Source of the DNA: Plazaster borealis
Taxonomy: Eukaryota; Echinodermata; Asteroidea; Forcipulatida; Labidiasteridae
DNA: 64,000 nt
Direction of reading: 5' to 3'
Assembly: GCA_021014325.1 (NCBI GenBank)
Contig: CM037464.1
Span: forward strand, 1,565,001-1,629,000
A model generated the notes under the pieces. The model was not told where the DNA came from. It saw nothing but the letters and a program-made list of their open reading frames with translations, and did not search any database. Positions 25,252 through 36,584 of this stretch are shown here, one piece after another (within the stretch, counting starts at the first letter, position 1; each line of letters starts with the position of its first letter). Both the position numbers and the translations under genes were made by a program.

Positions 25252-28200
25252 GGTCTAACATTGAAAGCAGAAGAAAATTTATAATCACGGTCAACTCAAA
25301 CTTGTTTATGATAATGTGACTGCATAATAATTACCGGTTTACACAGTCAAGCTTAATCGTGAATGTCTTCCTCGCAAAACACACTCTCATACCCAAGTAT
25401 GTGGGCATCGGGTGCCTTTTTCATAATAAATAATCTGAAAATCATGACCGAAGAGTTGCATTGATGAGCGAGGTTGGAACCAGACGCTTTGGTTTGTACC
25501 AAAAATTTACTAATATCGAAAGATAATCATTTCGTTTTGCATCGATAAGATTAAATGCAAAAGTGGACTGGCCTCCGTCTTAGGTTCGTAACCCTTCAGC
25601 TCTGATGCTGACGTGGGAATAACTTGTACAGGCTTTGTCAAGCTTCATTCAAATATGCTTGTAATAATAAAATATTATAAAAAAGAAAATCCAAACACAA
25701 TGAATTCCAACATAGCATTTAAGCCGCCACTAATCTCTTACAATTTTTTATCCTCATGTCTGCTATCGTATGATTTGATCCGACACTCGTTTCAATGCAA
25801 TCATTCATTGCAAAAAAGCCTCTTTTTAGCTTCCATTATGAGGTTTCCAATAAACGTAGAACTGTAGCCAAAGGTACCAATTACTTCGTCTGACCCCTGA
25901 CCCCTCTTCCTGCTGGGTGTACACAACTTTGAAAGACTTTATTACTCCACTCGGTAATAATTTGAAATCTGAAGTTATTCCTTGACAATGACATTACCCT
26001 CGGCGTATGGGGACTGTCAATAGATTGAGCTTACAGATACCATTTGTTAGGATCTGATGCACTGGAAGAAACACAAATGCATAACTTGGTGATATCAAGC
26101 GTAAAGTATTATTGCACCCAAGGTGCGCTTCTGTACTGTTTATTTTTCTAACCTCCAACGCCACCTGATTCCAGCTTTGTGCTCTAACTTTCAGGGCAGT
26201 CAACCTGGGTTTGTGGAGGCTAGGGGGTTCAAGGGGAAGACAAAGAACCCAATGCTGATTTTAGGTCAGGATTAGGCGTGCATAGCTTGAAACCCTTACG
26301 GCACTGTGGTAGTACCCATTGAATTCACACGCGTAAAGCTCAGGCCACAACGGCAAGAAAGTATGGGAGACCAGTCCCAAGAAAATACATCAATGAAATC
26401 CTCTATGATGAAATCTACCCACCGGGGCACTTTCTGAACGACTGTACCCCTCACAGCAATGTTTGAGTAATTAATTGTCTTCGCCGGTCTACACATCATT
26501 CGAACAGGCCGCAGTATCGCCCATACCTTGTTAATGATTTTAGGGGACTCAATTTTATGCCTTTAGCCTAAGGTGTGTCTAGGAAGAAATTCGGTCATGG
26601 GTGTGTACGAGAAAGAAAAACAGTGGACTCTCAGACAAGCACTGTTGTGAACTGGGCTAACGAGCAATTAATCCAGTGCCTGCTAATAGCATAAGCCACG
26701 ATCAGATGGGGGCGACCCATCTTAACAGAAACAAAATACACTCTTATTGGTTACCATATTAAGTGACCGGCTTTGGAGTTCAATCCCCACACTGCACTAC
26801 AACACAGACAAAAACATGGAAATCCCCTGACTGCTCTGACGTCACTGACCCCTGGGTCATTTTGTTTGTTTACATCGCAGCACATCGGGTCCCTCAAAGT
26901 TCAATTACGTATCGATGGCAAGCACTATATTACTTAAGATCTACTTCCAACACATACAATTTCATTAGGAAGGGAATAGGCTCTAATGTATACGTCACGA
27001 TTACATTAACTACAGCCCGTGCTGCATACTATCTTAAGCAGAGGGAAGATTTTGTATTCAATCCCCGAAGTCCATTGGGAGGACTTGGGATGGAGCCATG
27101 GCTACTGAAATCGGTTTCACTATTTGCATCAAAAACTTAGCCTCATTTTAAAGTCATTGCAAGTGTGGACAATACAAAGACGTTCAAATAACTCCCTTAC
27201 ACAATGTGATTTTAATGAAGTCTACAAGTCTCACCTTAAGTCATGTTACGTATGGACAAACCCATATGCCTTAATAATTCCCAAATACATGCGGCATTTA
27301 AGCTGAATGCGTTTTGACATTCAGCAGCAATTTTGTAAACCGCGACAGAGGAAATCTTTATAGTCCAGTAAGGAAAATGCCGTCTTTACACAGTTCAACA
27401 TTATGACACTCCCAAAACGCGACGACGTTGTAAAGGTCAAGGTTCAACCTTTATGTCAATCAACTTTCCCCGTCCAATGCAAAGTTCAGCTCACCTCTAG
27501 CCTCATTATCTCTAACGAGTACACGTCATTACCACATTCAGTGATAAATTTTAAGTGTGATCAAGAATACGTTAGGGTCACGTGTCAATCAACTAGGGAG
27601 GGACTGCGCGCAACCCGTATCGCCCCAAACCCTCCAACATTATTAGACATTTTTACAACGTCATAAAATTCAATTACGTAGTTCTTCATAACACCTCTAT
27701 CGGTATGGAGCACTTTATGGCGTTATAAAACCTCCATAAAACACACCCGCAGTGCTGAAAACACAAAAAAGATGAAGGTGACATTAATTTTAATTGACGT
27801 GTTGTTAAATGATCTCGTGGCTGTGAGATTATTTCGTTCCTTGAAGTGAAATTTCTGGTTATTGAGTAATATTCCTACATCCTCGGCTGGATCGAAGCAC
27901 GGACACCTTTCACCTAGGGACCCGGCATTCCGTCCAAATGAGATATTTTGCCAGTTTGATTTAGAAAAGTGGCGCCAAAATGTCCCCTTCCAAACAGCGC
28001 CGGAGCACACACAAACCAAAGTGACACTTCCTTTGAAATTATTCAATATCTTAAAGGAAAACAAGTATTGAGGATTCGTGACTGAAAATATTCTTCAATC
28101 ATCCGATATTTTTCTTCCCTTTAAGCTAATTAGTTCCGAAGGCAGGATAATCGATACTGCTGTTGAAGTCCTCTTAAAAATCTGACATTTATAACAGGAT

Positions 28201-28410
28201 TTCACGATTCCGGTTAATTGATATACTCGACCTAATTTCCTTAAGACATAAAACTAAAATTCGATACAAAAAAAAGTTCTGACAACTTTTGACACATTTG
28301 CAAATAATTTGCACACTGTTCAGATCATGCTGTTCCTACCACCCCCTGGAAAATCAAACCTGATTCCTTTTTAACCCTTACCAAACAATTAATGTGACCA
28401 AATTAGTCGG
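25252..28410. other. Non-coding, nothing recognised
   Basis: A 125-codon frame at 26763-27140 lacks an ATG start and family resemblance. GACGTTGTAAA (27424) and its inverse TTTACAACGTC (27652) bracket about 220 bases and may mark an old element. TGGCGCCAAAA at 27971 is E2F-like. Confidence 0.45.
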
Positions 28411-28577
28411 CACTTAAAAACTCCGGGTCAGAAATGACCCGGATTTCGGGTCCCAGGGAACCTGATTCATTTCTGGGTCAGTTTGACTCCAGATTCCGGG
28501 TCATAGTGACCCAGAAATGGGTCAAGCTCCACGGGACTCGGATCCGGGTCATTTCTGACCGGCTTTGTTTAGAGTGT
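28411..28577. repeat. GGGTCA-rich palindromic element, copy 3 (best preserved ends)
   Basis: Terminal inverted repeats of about 33-35 bp: the left end includes CCGGGTCAGAAATGACCCGG (28423-28442), the right end TCCGGGTCATTTCTGACC (28543-28560) followed by GGCTTTGTTTAGAGTGT. Only about 170 bp long and nearly all palindromic, so non-autonomous. Transposon class not assigned. Confidence 0.72.
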
Positions 28578-31500
28578 GTATTGGATCTCACGGAGCCTAA
28601 ATCGTTGTTGACATTTCTCCAAATGTTGGTTCCACAACATGCAAATTAATTGATTTATTTACAAACAGGCTGTAGGGACTCATCATTGCGGACATGTGTA
28701 TCATTCTCTGAAACACACCACCTTATCAATCACCATCTTATCAAAACAATTTGACCTAAATATTAAAGACAATTTATTTAGCCACAATCAGTTTACATCC
28801 TCCATGGAAATAAACCCCTGCAATACAAACCCCCTCTCTCGGGTTAATCCAGGCTAACATTTACAATGGAATATAATACTGCCGTTGCCCAATAACAAAA
28901 AAGCTGTTGGGATCGTCTGGAGATAGTAAAATAGAAGAGGAGCTAAGATCGGGTTTACAACAGCAGAGAAATTACTTAACCAAACGGGAAGCCCGAACCT
29001 ATCGTATCGTGATTACACACCTCGGGGTTCGTCCAAACTCTCTCGCTAATATTAATAAAATCAGATCACGGTACAGGGGGAAACGACAGGGCCGAGAAGC
29101 TCCTCGAAGAAAGAGAAAAAAACAACACATGGGAGTCGAGATGGTTCCACAGGCAACACCAATCCACTGTACATGCGTTTGCATATAGCATGATTTTTAT
29201 CGGATCTTCCCCCCGATTTTCAATTGACAACCCTCCAAATTGACTGACAGTATTTTGAGAAATGATTTCCCAACCTCGGGGGAAAAATAGTCGCAGGAAG
29301 TGCATTACTGGTATTCCGATTTGTTTTATTTCTCATCTACCACCTTTTTTTCTGACTTAGTGGGCATCCTTGATTTCACGGCGTGGTCTCGCGTTTCTTA
29401 AGAGAAAACCCCAGGCGCCTTTCCACAACCCACTTGTCCGTTCAACCACACGTACACAGGTATTATTTCACGGTGATTTATAACTAACACTAGAATATAA
29501 TCCGGACTCTTTTTCAGCCGTGATATATCTGAGAAAATATCTGCGAGGGAAAATAATATTATTAGGCCGCACTGCCGGTTTAACTTCAAAACCTAACATA
29601 ACATGCTCCGCACGTAACCTCAGCAACGTCACCCACTCTGAATGCAGCAACGTAATACTGACAACATTAATTTTATTTTGCTTTGCATAATTCCAGGCCC
29701 GTCTTAAATAAATAGCTCCACATTTCCAGTAAATTGTCTTTGCGGCAGGGGGTAAGTTTATCACCTCGAACCCCCTTGACAGCTGATTTCCACCAAATTG
29801 TACAATGTGACAAACACTATGGAGCAAATTGGTTCCTAGAGACGTGGAATTTTAAAGAGGGTTTTTAACTCTCATGAGACCACGCGGAATCTCGCCGAGC
29901 GGGGCGAGAAACTATACCGTATCTCCCTCGGTGGATATCGATATTGATTTGTTAAGGTTTAATGAAGCAATTTCCGACTTTCATGAGAAAACTAACCATG
30001 GCTAATTAGCTGTAATAGCATTACACGATGCAATGTATACCGGACTTTACCAAGTCCCATCATAAGATACCGCTGTTAGTGTTCACTATGCACGCACTGC
30101 GGTTCAGCTCATCCATGACAAATTTTGGCGGGAAACAAATTATTCCAAATCTACCGTCGTAAGAAGAAGAGTTTTGCTCACCGGGATTTGTTTCCCCGCA
30201 AAATAAATAATATGAAGGCTGCAATCCCCAGGAAAGATACATGAAGACATAACAAAATATAATCTTAAACCAACACTGACCGGAGCTCATGAAACTTTCA
30301 TTTGTTAAATTGTACTATCAACTGCAATTCTCTAATGGCCGCCATTTTGATTTCCCAGCGCTGAAGTCGGTGAAAATTGAAGGAAATCGAGTAGAACATT
30401 ATGTCATCAAATATTAAAACCCCTGACAGCAATAGACCCGCGGCACAGGGAGAGATGATCGGTGCATCCGGACTGTAGGTTCAGTAACCTCTGATATTGA
30501 AACTCACACTTATTTATTTTGTTTGACATCTGAAGAGAATTGCCAGACACAATTAGTTGCTGGGAGTCTAATTTTAACAAAGTCCTCACTAATTTCACTG
30601 GTTATTTTCCTCTTGGATAGCATCTCCATCATGCATATTTATTCTTGGATAATCCACTAACACCTTTTCCCACAATCTGATCAACAAATATTCCTGAAAA
30701 CCTACCGATCATACATCTATAAATGTAGATTTGATCCCGTGCTCTAAGATTTGATGAACGATCTTTTATCGAGCGAAGGATATGTTTTTTAATGTGTCGC
30801 TAGCGTCATTTTCGCTTACTCATGGCTAAATATCAGAAGAGTCGCTTCTAGTTCTCAATACTAGTCTTGGTTGATAATTGAGACGAGGTGGGGCAGTGGA
30901 AGGTGGGTTTATACATCTGATTATACCCACTGCAAACAGCGCCCTCTCATATTTGCCAAACCCCAAGAAGTCTAATTAGCGATGGCACCACGGTAAACAC
31001 AAATACCTCCGTTGACAGGTTGGCCCTGCTTTGTTGCCCGCACCATGTTTCGTAACACACATCAGAGAGCTGGGCTTGTCTTCACTGAGCAAATTAACAC
31101 ACGACGTCTGTGACTAAAATCGTATTCACGACAACGAGTACAGATCAATGCCTGACAACGGTAGTCGACAGTAGAGCGATGTTAAACCTCACTCCGAGAG
31201 TGTTGATGGTTGGATCAGAGTAGGATTTGAGAAAGAAGAACAAGAGATTATGGAAAGGAAAATATCACCTCGTAGCCATATCCACTGAATCCTACTCGAC
31301 GCCGCGTATCAACAGCTTAGTGGTCCAGTATCGAAGGCAAGGTCGATGGGTTCAAGGTTGTACACGTCCACGAGAGGGTTACTGAATTCGACAAATTAAT
31401 GCACTTTACATTTTGTTATAATGTTAATTTAGACAAAAGGTTGAAAACCAATTACTTATCTGTCCGTGGCAATAACATTTACAAAGATCATCCATAATCA

Positions 31501-31653
31501 TAAAGCTTCTAGCGCCTTTAACCTTGCTTTGAAGTTCCAAGTTTTAACTGAGAATTTGTATAAAGCCTTGATACGAAATAAATGGGTAGTCGATTTCAGC
31601 AGTACAATAATTGACGGATCACCAGTGGCTGCCACATTTTCTAACGGTTCCAT
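28578..31653. other. Non-coding, nothing recognised
   Basis: Only isolated motifs, such as a minus-strand YY1-like site (GGCCGCCATTTTGA, 30337-30350). No exon supported. Confidence 0.5.
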
Positions 31654-31997
31654 TTAAAGGGTGTGTACAACATTGGTAATATTGAAAATATAAATGTTCA
31701 CAGGTTAGCACATAACTTACATGGTGTAAAGATGGTCATGGTGGAAAACATACCTTGAAATATTTTTACTAGTAGTGTTATAGTTTTTGAGAAATGAGTA
31801 AAACAATTAGTTTTCATCTCACGAGTCCAAAACCTGATGTTTGAAAACAGTGAAAACATATAATTGTGTTTTTCACTGTTTTCTTGTGACTGATTGGGCT
31901 TAAACTTTCACAGGTTTGTTATTTCATGTATATGTGGGGTCACATAGAGTGTGGATACTGTTCTTTAACAATTACCAATGCTGTCATTGTGCTATAA
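31654..31997 (-). mobile_element. TTAA MITE subfamily B, copy 2 (inverted)
   Basis: Left flank TTAA (31654-31657), right flank ATAA (31994-31997). Reads as the reverse complement of the copy at 14155, from GGGTGTGTACAACATTGGTA to TGTCATTGTGCT. Confidence 0.8.
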
Positions 31998-32683
31998 CGT
32001 GATTTCAATCAATGCTTGAGCTATCTTGAACTTGACTTCAAGAGAATAAAACACAATTAGGTAATGCAACTGCACCTTTAAGTACTATGATAAAAGTTCA
32101 GCGTTGGGCGACTTGACAGCCTTGGTTTCCCGTTCGATTATTCTTCCAAACTCAGCGTAATTCCTTATGGAAATGAGATCGAGAGTACTGCTTAAAGAAG
32201 CAGATACACACCGTCGATAATGACCAGAAATAACGTTCAGAAAATTCATTTAAAAACAATTGTGGATAGAATATTTTTGAATGGAGTGGGGGTAGTAGTA
32301 TAGCTCAAGCATTGAACCCATACCAGTTTATTTGTCAGCGACAAATAAATTCTAGAGGAAGTATGGACAGCACCGAATAAGAACTTCATCGAATCAAACA
32401 TTGCCAACATAAAATGGTTACTTTATTAGTTAACGGATTCACGAAAAATCCCAGTGAGTGTTAAATCAAAAGAAAACAATAACAAGTAACTGAAGGCTTG
32501 TGGTAATTAGCCGTCATTCAAGTTCTTTCTAATTAGTTTTAACGAGTCAACGTTTGCTACATTAATTTTTACATTAATTATGATACCTTGTTAATTATTG
32601 TTTCTATTTAAAGTATGGATGTTTAAGGTGAAAGCAACTGATCTTTATATCAAAGCATATGTCGTGTTTCAAAAAGTAGCCTT

Positions 32684-32703
32684 TAAAGGGCATTGATGCC
32701 CTT
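32684..32703. repeat. 20 bp palindrome AAAGGGCATTGATGCCCTTT
   Basis: Nine-base perfect arms around TG. It begins CTTTAAAGGG like the TTAA MITE ends, but no partner terminus follows. Confidence 0.6.
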
Positions 32704-33312
32704 TCATATATTTCTTCAAAAATACGCAATTCCTTTAAATCTTAGATGGAAGATGAGGTGGTCAAGAGAAACTGGCCTATTTTTTGCAGGGGTTAAAGAT
32801 GAAATGCGACACTTCTGAAGGCGTGTCAGTCCGTGTAGAGAAAACTATTTATTTTGTTGGAGATTTGGGACCCGGGGACCGTCTCATGATTCCTCTTCAA
32901 TCTTATGAATTCGAAGGGTTAATTAAAGAGTGTGTTGGCCGACTTATGTACCTGTCCGTTGTTGAAACTTAGCAAGGACTTGAAGGGAGTTTAAAAACTG
33001 TACATTTTTAGTTTAATTTCACATTGTTTATAATTTCTCGAAAGTTCTGAATTCAATCGGCAAAGTGTATGACCTTTAGTTCAAGAAGAAGAGGAAGAAA
33101 AACAAGTGAAGTACAAGAAAGTAAATTAACGATGGTTACAAGGTTTTTTTGTTCACAAATTAAAAAGAATAAGGTTTTATAAAAATTTTTGACTTGACAA
33201 ATTCATTTACTTGAAGACAAAGATGTAAGAAAAGACATTGATTGAAAGCGCATGCGTAGACAAAATAAACAGAAAGACGGAGGGTTAATCTTAAACAGTA
33301 TGAGCAACGGCT

Positions 33313-33534
33313 GCTGACGTCAGCTGATCACAAGAAACAGAACAAAGCCCCTCAGAGAGGAGCAGAGAGAGAGAGCTATGAAGCCTTGCCACTAATGCAA
33401 GCTTAGGAGATGGAGAGTCCAAGCTGTATTTTAAGACACCGTGAAGAATCACCGTCGCAAAGCCCTTAATTAAACCCTTTTCGTGCGATGTGAAAGTACT
33501 GGGAATATCTCGCGGCTAGCCGATTATATAAAGG
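33313..33534 (+). promoter_or_regulatory. Candidate promoter: palindromic CRE and TATA box
   Basis: GCTGACGTCAGC at 33313-33324 is a 12 bp palindromic CRE; TATATAAAGG at 33525-33534 is a good TATA box about 200 bases downstream. No initiator or exon could be confirmed after it. Confidence 0.3.
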
Positions 33535-35020
33535 GCTACTTGGTCGACGGTTGTGTATGCTCAGGGACCGGGTTTTATACTCACCTATAACCGCGGTTAC
33601 CCAATAACCAGTATAGATATAAACATGTGTATATATTACACAATGTGGTCATGATCAATCTCGACTGGGAGCTTGTAAATGTTGGTTGGGAATCATAAAT
33701 AACCGAAGGGGGTTTATGACCTTAAATATTCATTGCCTGAATTCCGTATTTTTTAGGATGATGTAAACACCAAGAACGCGCAGAAATGCAAATTAATTAG
33801 CAAAGAGGCCGCAGCTTTTATGCATCGGTCACGTTTTCTAAACTGACGTGCATTTTGCGAAGTTCAACAGATTAAAATGAGTATACGTGACAAGTCAGGA
33901 CAAAATGAGAGGAATGAAATACTTGTTTATTCAAGTTGTTGAAAAAAAATGAGGACAAATAGTCAAATCTGCCTGCTTTTAAAGTTGTCATGAGCCATGA
34001 TCGCGAAAATGCCCAACTACACCCGTTCCTGGAGACGTAAAATGCACTAACAAATTCACAACGATGCTAGAAGCTTCTTTGCATCAACGCTATCATTTTT
34101 CATAAAATAATTATTTGAACAATGTATGCTTCAAACTGTCCAGTAGTTGTTGTTGGACCCGATCACCCACTCTCACACACAGAGAGAAAGAGGGAGACTA
34201 GGACAAGTCTAAGCGAGTGAAGCTCCTCAGTCAATGATGGGCTACTAAAAAGGATAACGCCCAGTTGATCCGGCGACCCAATTCCTAAGACAGAAAGTTG
34301 TCACTGATGCGCCAAAGATAGAATTAACACACATTCGTCTCTTCGTTTTGCATCAACCAGCGCTGATTGTTTCTTTAATCTTAAAAAGGAGCCGGCAATG
34401 CTTGACAAATGTCATCACTCACTGTTTACGGAAAGTACCACGAAGGCCTGGCCGCAGAAATACCGATAAAAGCAGAAAGACCGGCGAGGTCTCCGAGTCT
34501 GGCACGCCAACCCAACAGGTCGGACGTCACTCGTTAGTACATATCTCAGATACACGTTGAAGTATACCAACCTAACTTCACTGTGAACTTGTGCCGTTTG
34601 CAATCATCCACGATGGGCCGTTAACTGAAGTTTTAGGCGGTGGTCGAGACCGCAGCCTTGCAGATGTTTTTGATCAGAGTCTGAAGTGTATATATGAAAG
34701 CGAACGTTTCTCCATCATCCCCTAGAAAAATTCCATTGAATTTATGATCCGAAATGCATTTTGTATTTACACAAAGTGCATCTGAACGTACCGTATTTAA
34801 TGGAATCGCCGTATCTCAATCATCACCTCCATTAAAAAATGGCGCCAATGTTTTTCTTATTTTCTCTTTCAGATCCCGTAAATCAAAAAACCGAGATCCC
34901 TTTATGCAAGGTTAACTATGGAGGTAGAAAAAGCAAACCGGTGAGAGTGAGCACGTCTCTATATGCAATTCTCTGAATTCCATGTTCACATCGCGACTTT
35001 AATCGTTAGAAAATTACTCC

Positions 35021-35191
35021 TTAAAGGGATTGTATTAGAACCCACTGTTTGTTTCAATCATAGTTGTAGATATATACCGTAAAAACTTCTCAAAATGCAT
35101 TATACTATCCAAAGCTGCTGTACATCTTTCCAAGTAAGTTTTTTTGCCATTAATTTTCAGAGTCATTACCAAACGTGTACAGACCCTTTAA
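35021..35191 (+). mobile_element. TTAA MITE subfamily C, copy 3 (internally deleted)
   Basis: TTAA at 35021-35024 and 35188-35191. Only about 170 bp: the left end, then directly the right third from CTCAAAATGCATTATACTA onward. About 215 internal bases are missing relative to the copy at 15305. Retains CAAGTAAGT at 35131-35139. Confidence 0.8.
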
Positions 35192-35530
35192 AGGTATTGT
35201 ACACTTTTGGTAACAGCTCAAAATCAGTGTTCACATTTTGTGTGATTCAACATATGCATGAACAAACAAACCTGTAAAGGTTTTACCTTTAATTGGTCAT
35301 CGAGGTCACGAGAAAATAGTGAAAAGAGACCTTATGTGTTTTCTGTTTTTTCAAATTATCGCGCGTGATAAAAACTATTGTTTTACTCATTTCTCAGAAA
35401 CGATAGCATTTTAGGCAGAAATATTTTAAGGAACCCTTTCTACCATTACTTACTTTAAATCATGTAAGTTATGTGTGAATCTGTGAAGATTGTGTTTTTT
35501 GATCTTACCAATAGTGTACAGGGCCTTTAA
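35188..35530 (+). mobile_element. TTAA MITE subfamily B, copy 3
   Basis: TTAA at 35188-35191 and 35527-35530. The left TTAA is shared with the right end of the subfamily C element ending at 35191, so the two insertions abut with a single TTAA between them. Confidence 0.82.
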
Positions 35531-36214
35531 GAGAGATAGATTGTCGACCCTTGTTTTTTTTCTACTGGGGAATACAAAATAATAGTACAAACAGTGTAAT
35601 CATTATCAGTCAACGTGATTAAGTTTTGAAAACTTAATACAAAAGTAATCAGTGAAAACAAAAACAGCAAAAAGGAAAAACAAAAATAAAACATGACAAT
35701 TAGAGGTATTTTTGTGTGTGGAAAACTGGCGGATCGACAGGAATGTTCTAAAATGCTATACCAGCCCTTCGTCCTTTTCTTCAATTCCGCTTTTCAAAGT
35801 AGTAAATTTACTCACAACAAAAACATGCGTAGAAGAGGAACACACCTTACTACATGGGGGGGGGGGTGAGTATGGGCTATGGCTTTACATGTAAATCTTT
35901 ATCATAGAATAAAGTTGGTTCACCTCCTGCAAGCAGGCTTGTTTTACTAACTTACAAGGCCTTTGGAATAACAAGATGATTGGAATGCGTATTGAGATGC
36001 AGAGAATAATCAGCAATGGTAATGTGTGTAATTATCCAGCAGGAAATCAGCTCGCTCTGTCTTGAATAACGGGAACTCGTTTGTAATTAAATATCGGCTG
36101 ATTACTATGTATTTTACTCGGGGATACAACTATTTTTTTAAAGAGATAGTTCAACAATGGAGTGAGGAAGAGTGCTGTTATTCTTGTATAACTCAAGACA
36201 GGTAAACAATACCT
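35531..36214. other. Non-coding, nothing recognised
   Basis: Between a subfamily B and a subfamily A MITE; contains an 11-base poly-G tract (35856-35866). Confidence 0.5.
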
Positions 36215-36584
36215 TTAAAGGCACTGTACACGTTTGGTAATTACTCAAAATATATATTAGCATAAAAACTGACTTGGTAACGAGCAACGGAGAGCTGTTG
36301 ATAGTATAACACATTGTGAGAAACGACTCCCTCTGAAGTAACGTAGGTTTTGAGAAAGAGGTAATTTCTAACTAAAATATTAAAAGACTTCAGGAAGCCC
36401 TTTTTAGGCATCTGAAAGCACACAAATTTGTAGAGCAAGGGTGTTTTTTCTTTCATCATTTTCTTGCAACTTTGATGACCAAATGAGCCCAAATTTTCAC
36501 AGGCTTGTTATTTTATGCATGTTGGGATACACCAAGTGAGAATACTGGTCTTTGACAATTACCAAACGTGTCCAATGCCTTTAA
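36215..36584 (-). mobile_element. TTAA MITE subfamily A, copy 3 (inverted)
   Basis: TTAA at 36215-36218 and 36581-36584. Reverse orientation: starts AGGCACTGTACACGTTTGG and ends CCAAACGTGTCCAATGCCT. The internal palindrome is partly eroded by deletion. Confidence 0.85.

Larger units (their letters stand above)
31998..35020. other. Non-coding, with one weak exon candidate and a promoter candidate
   Basis: Includes the palindrome at 32684, a possible terminal exon 32790-32972 and the CRE/TATA cluster at 33.3-33.5 kb. Otherwise nothing recognised. Confidence 0.4.
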
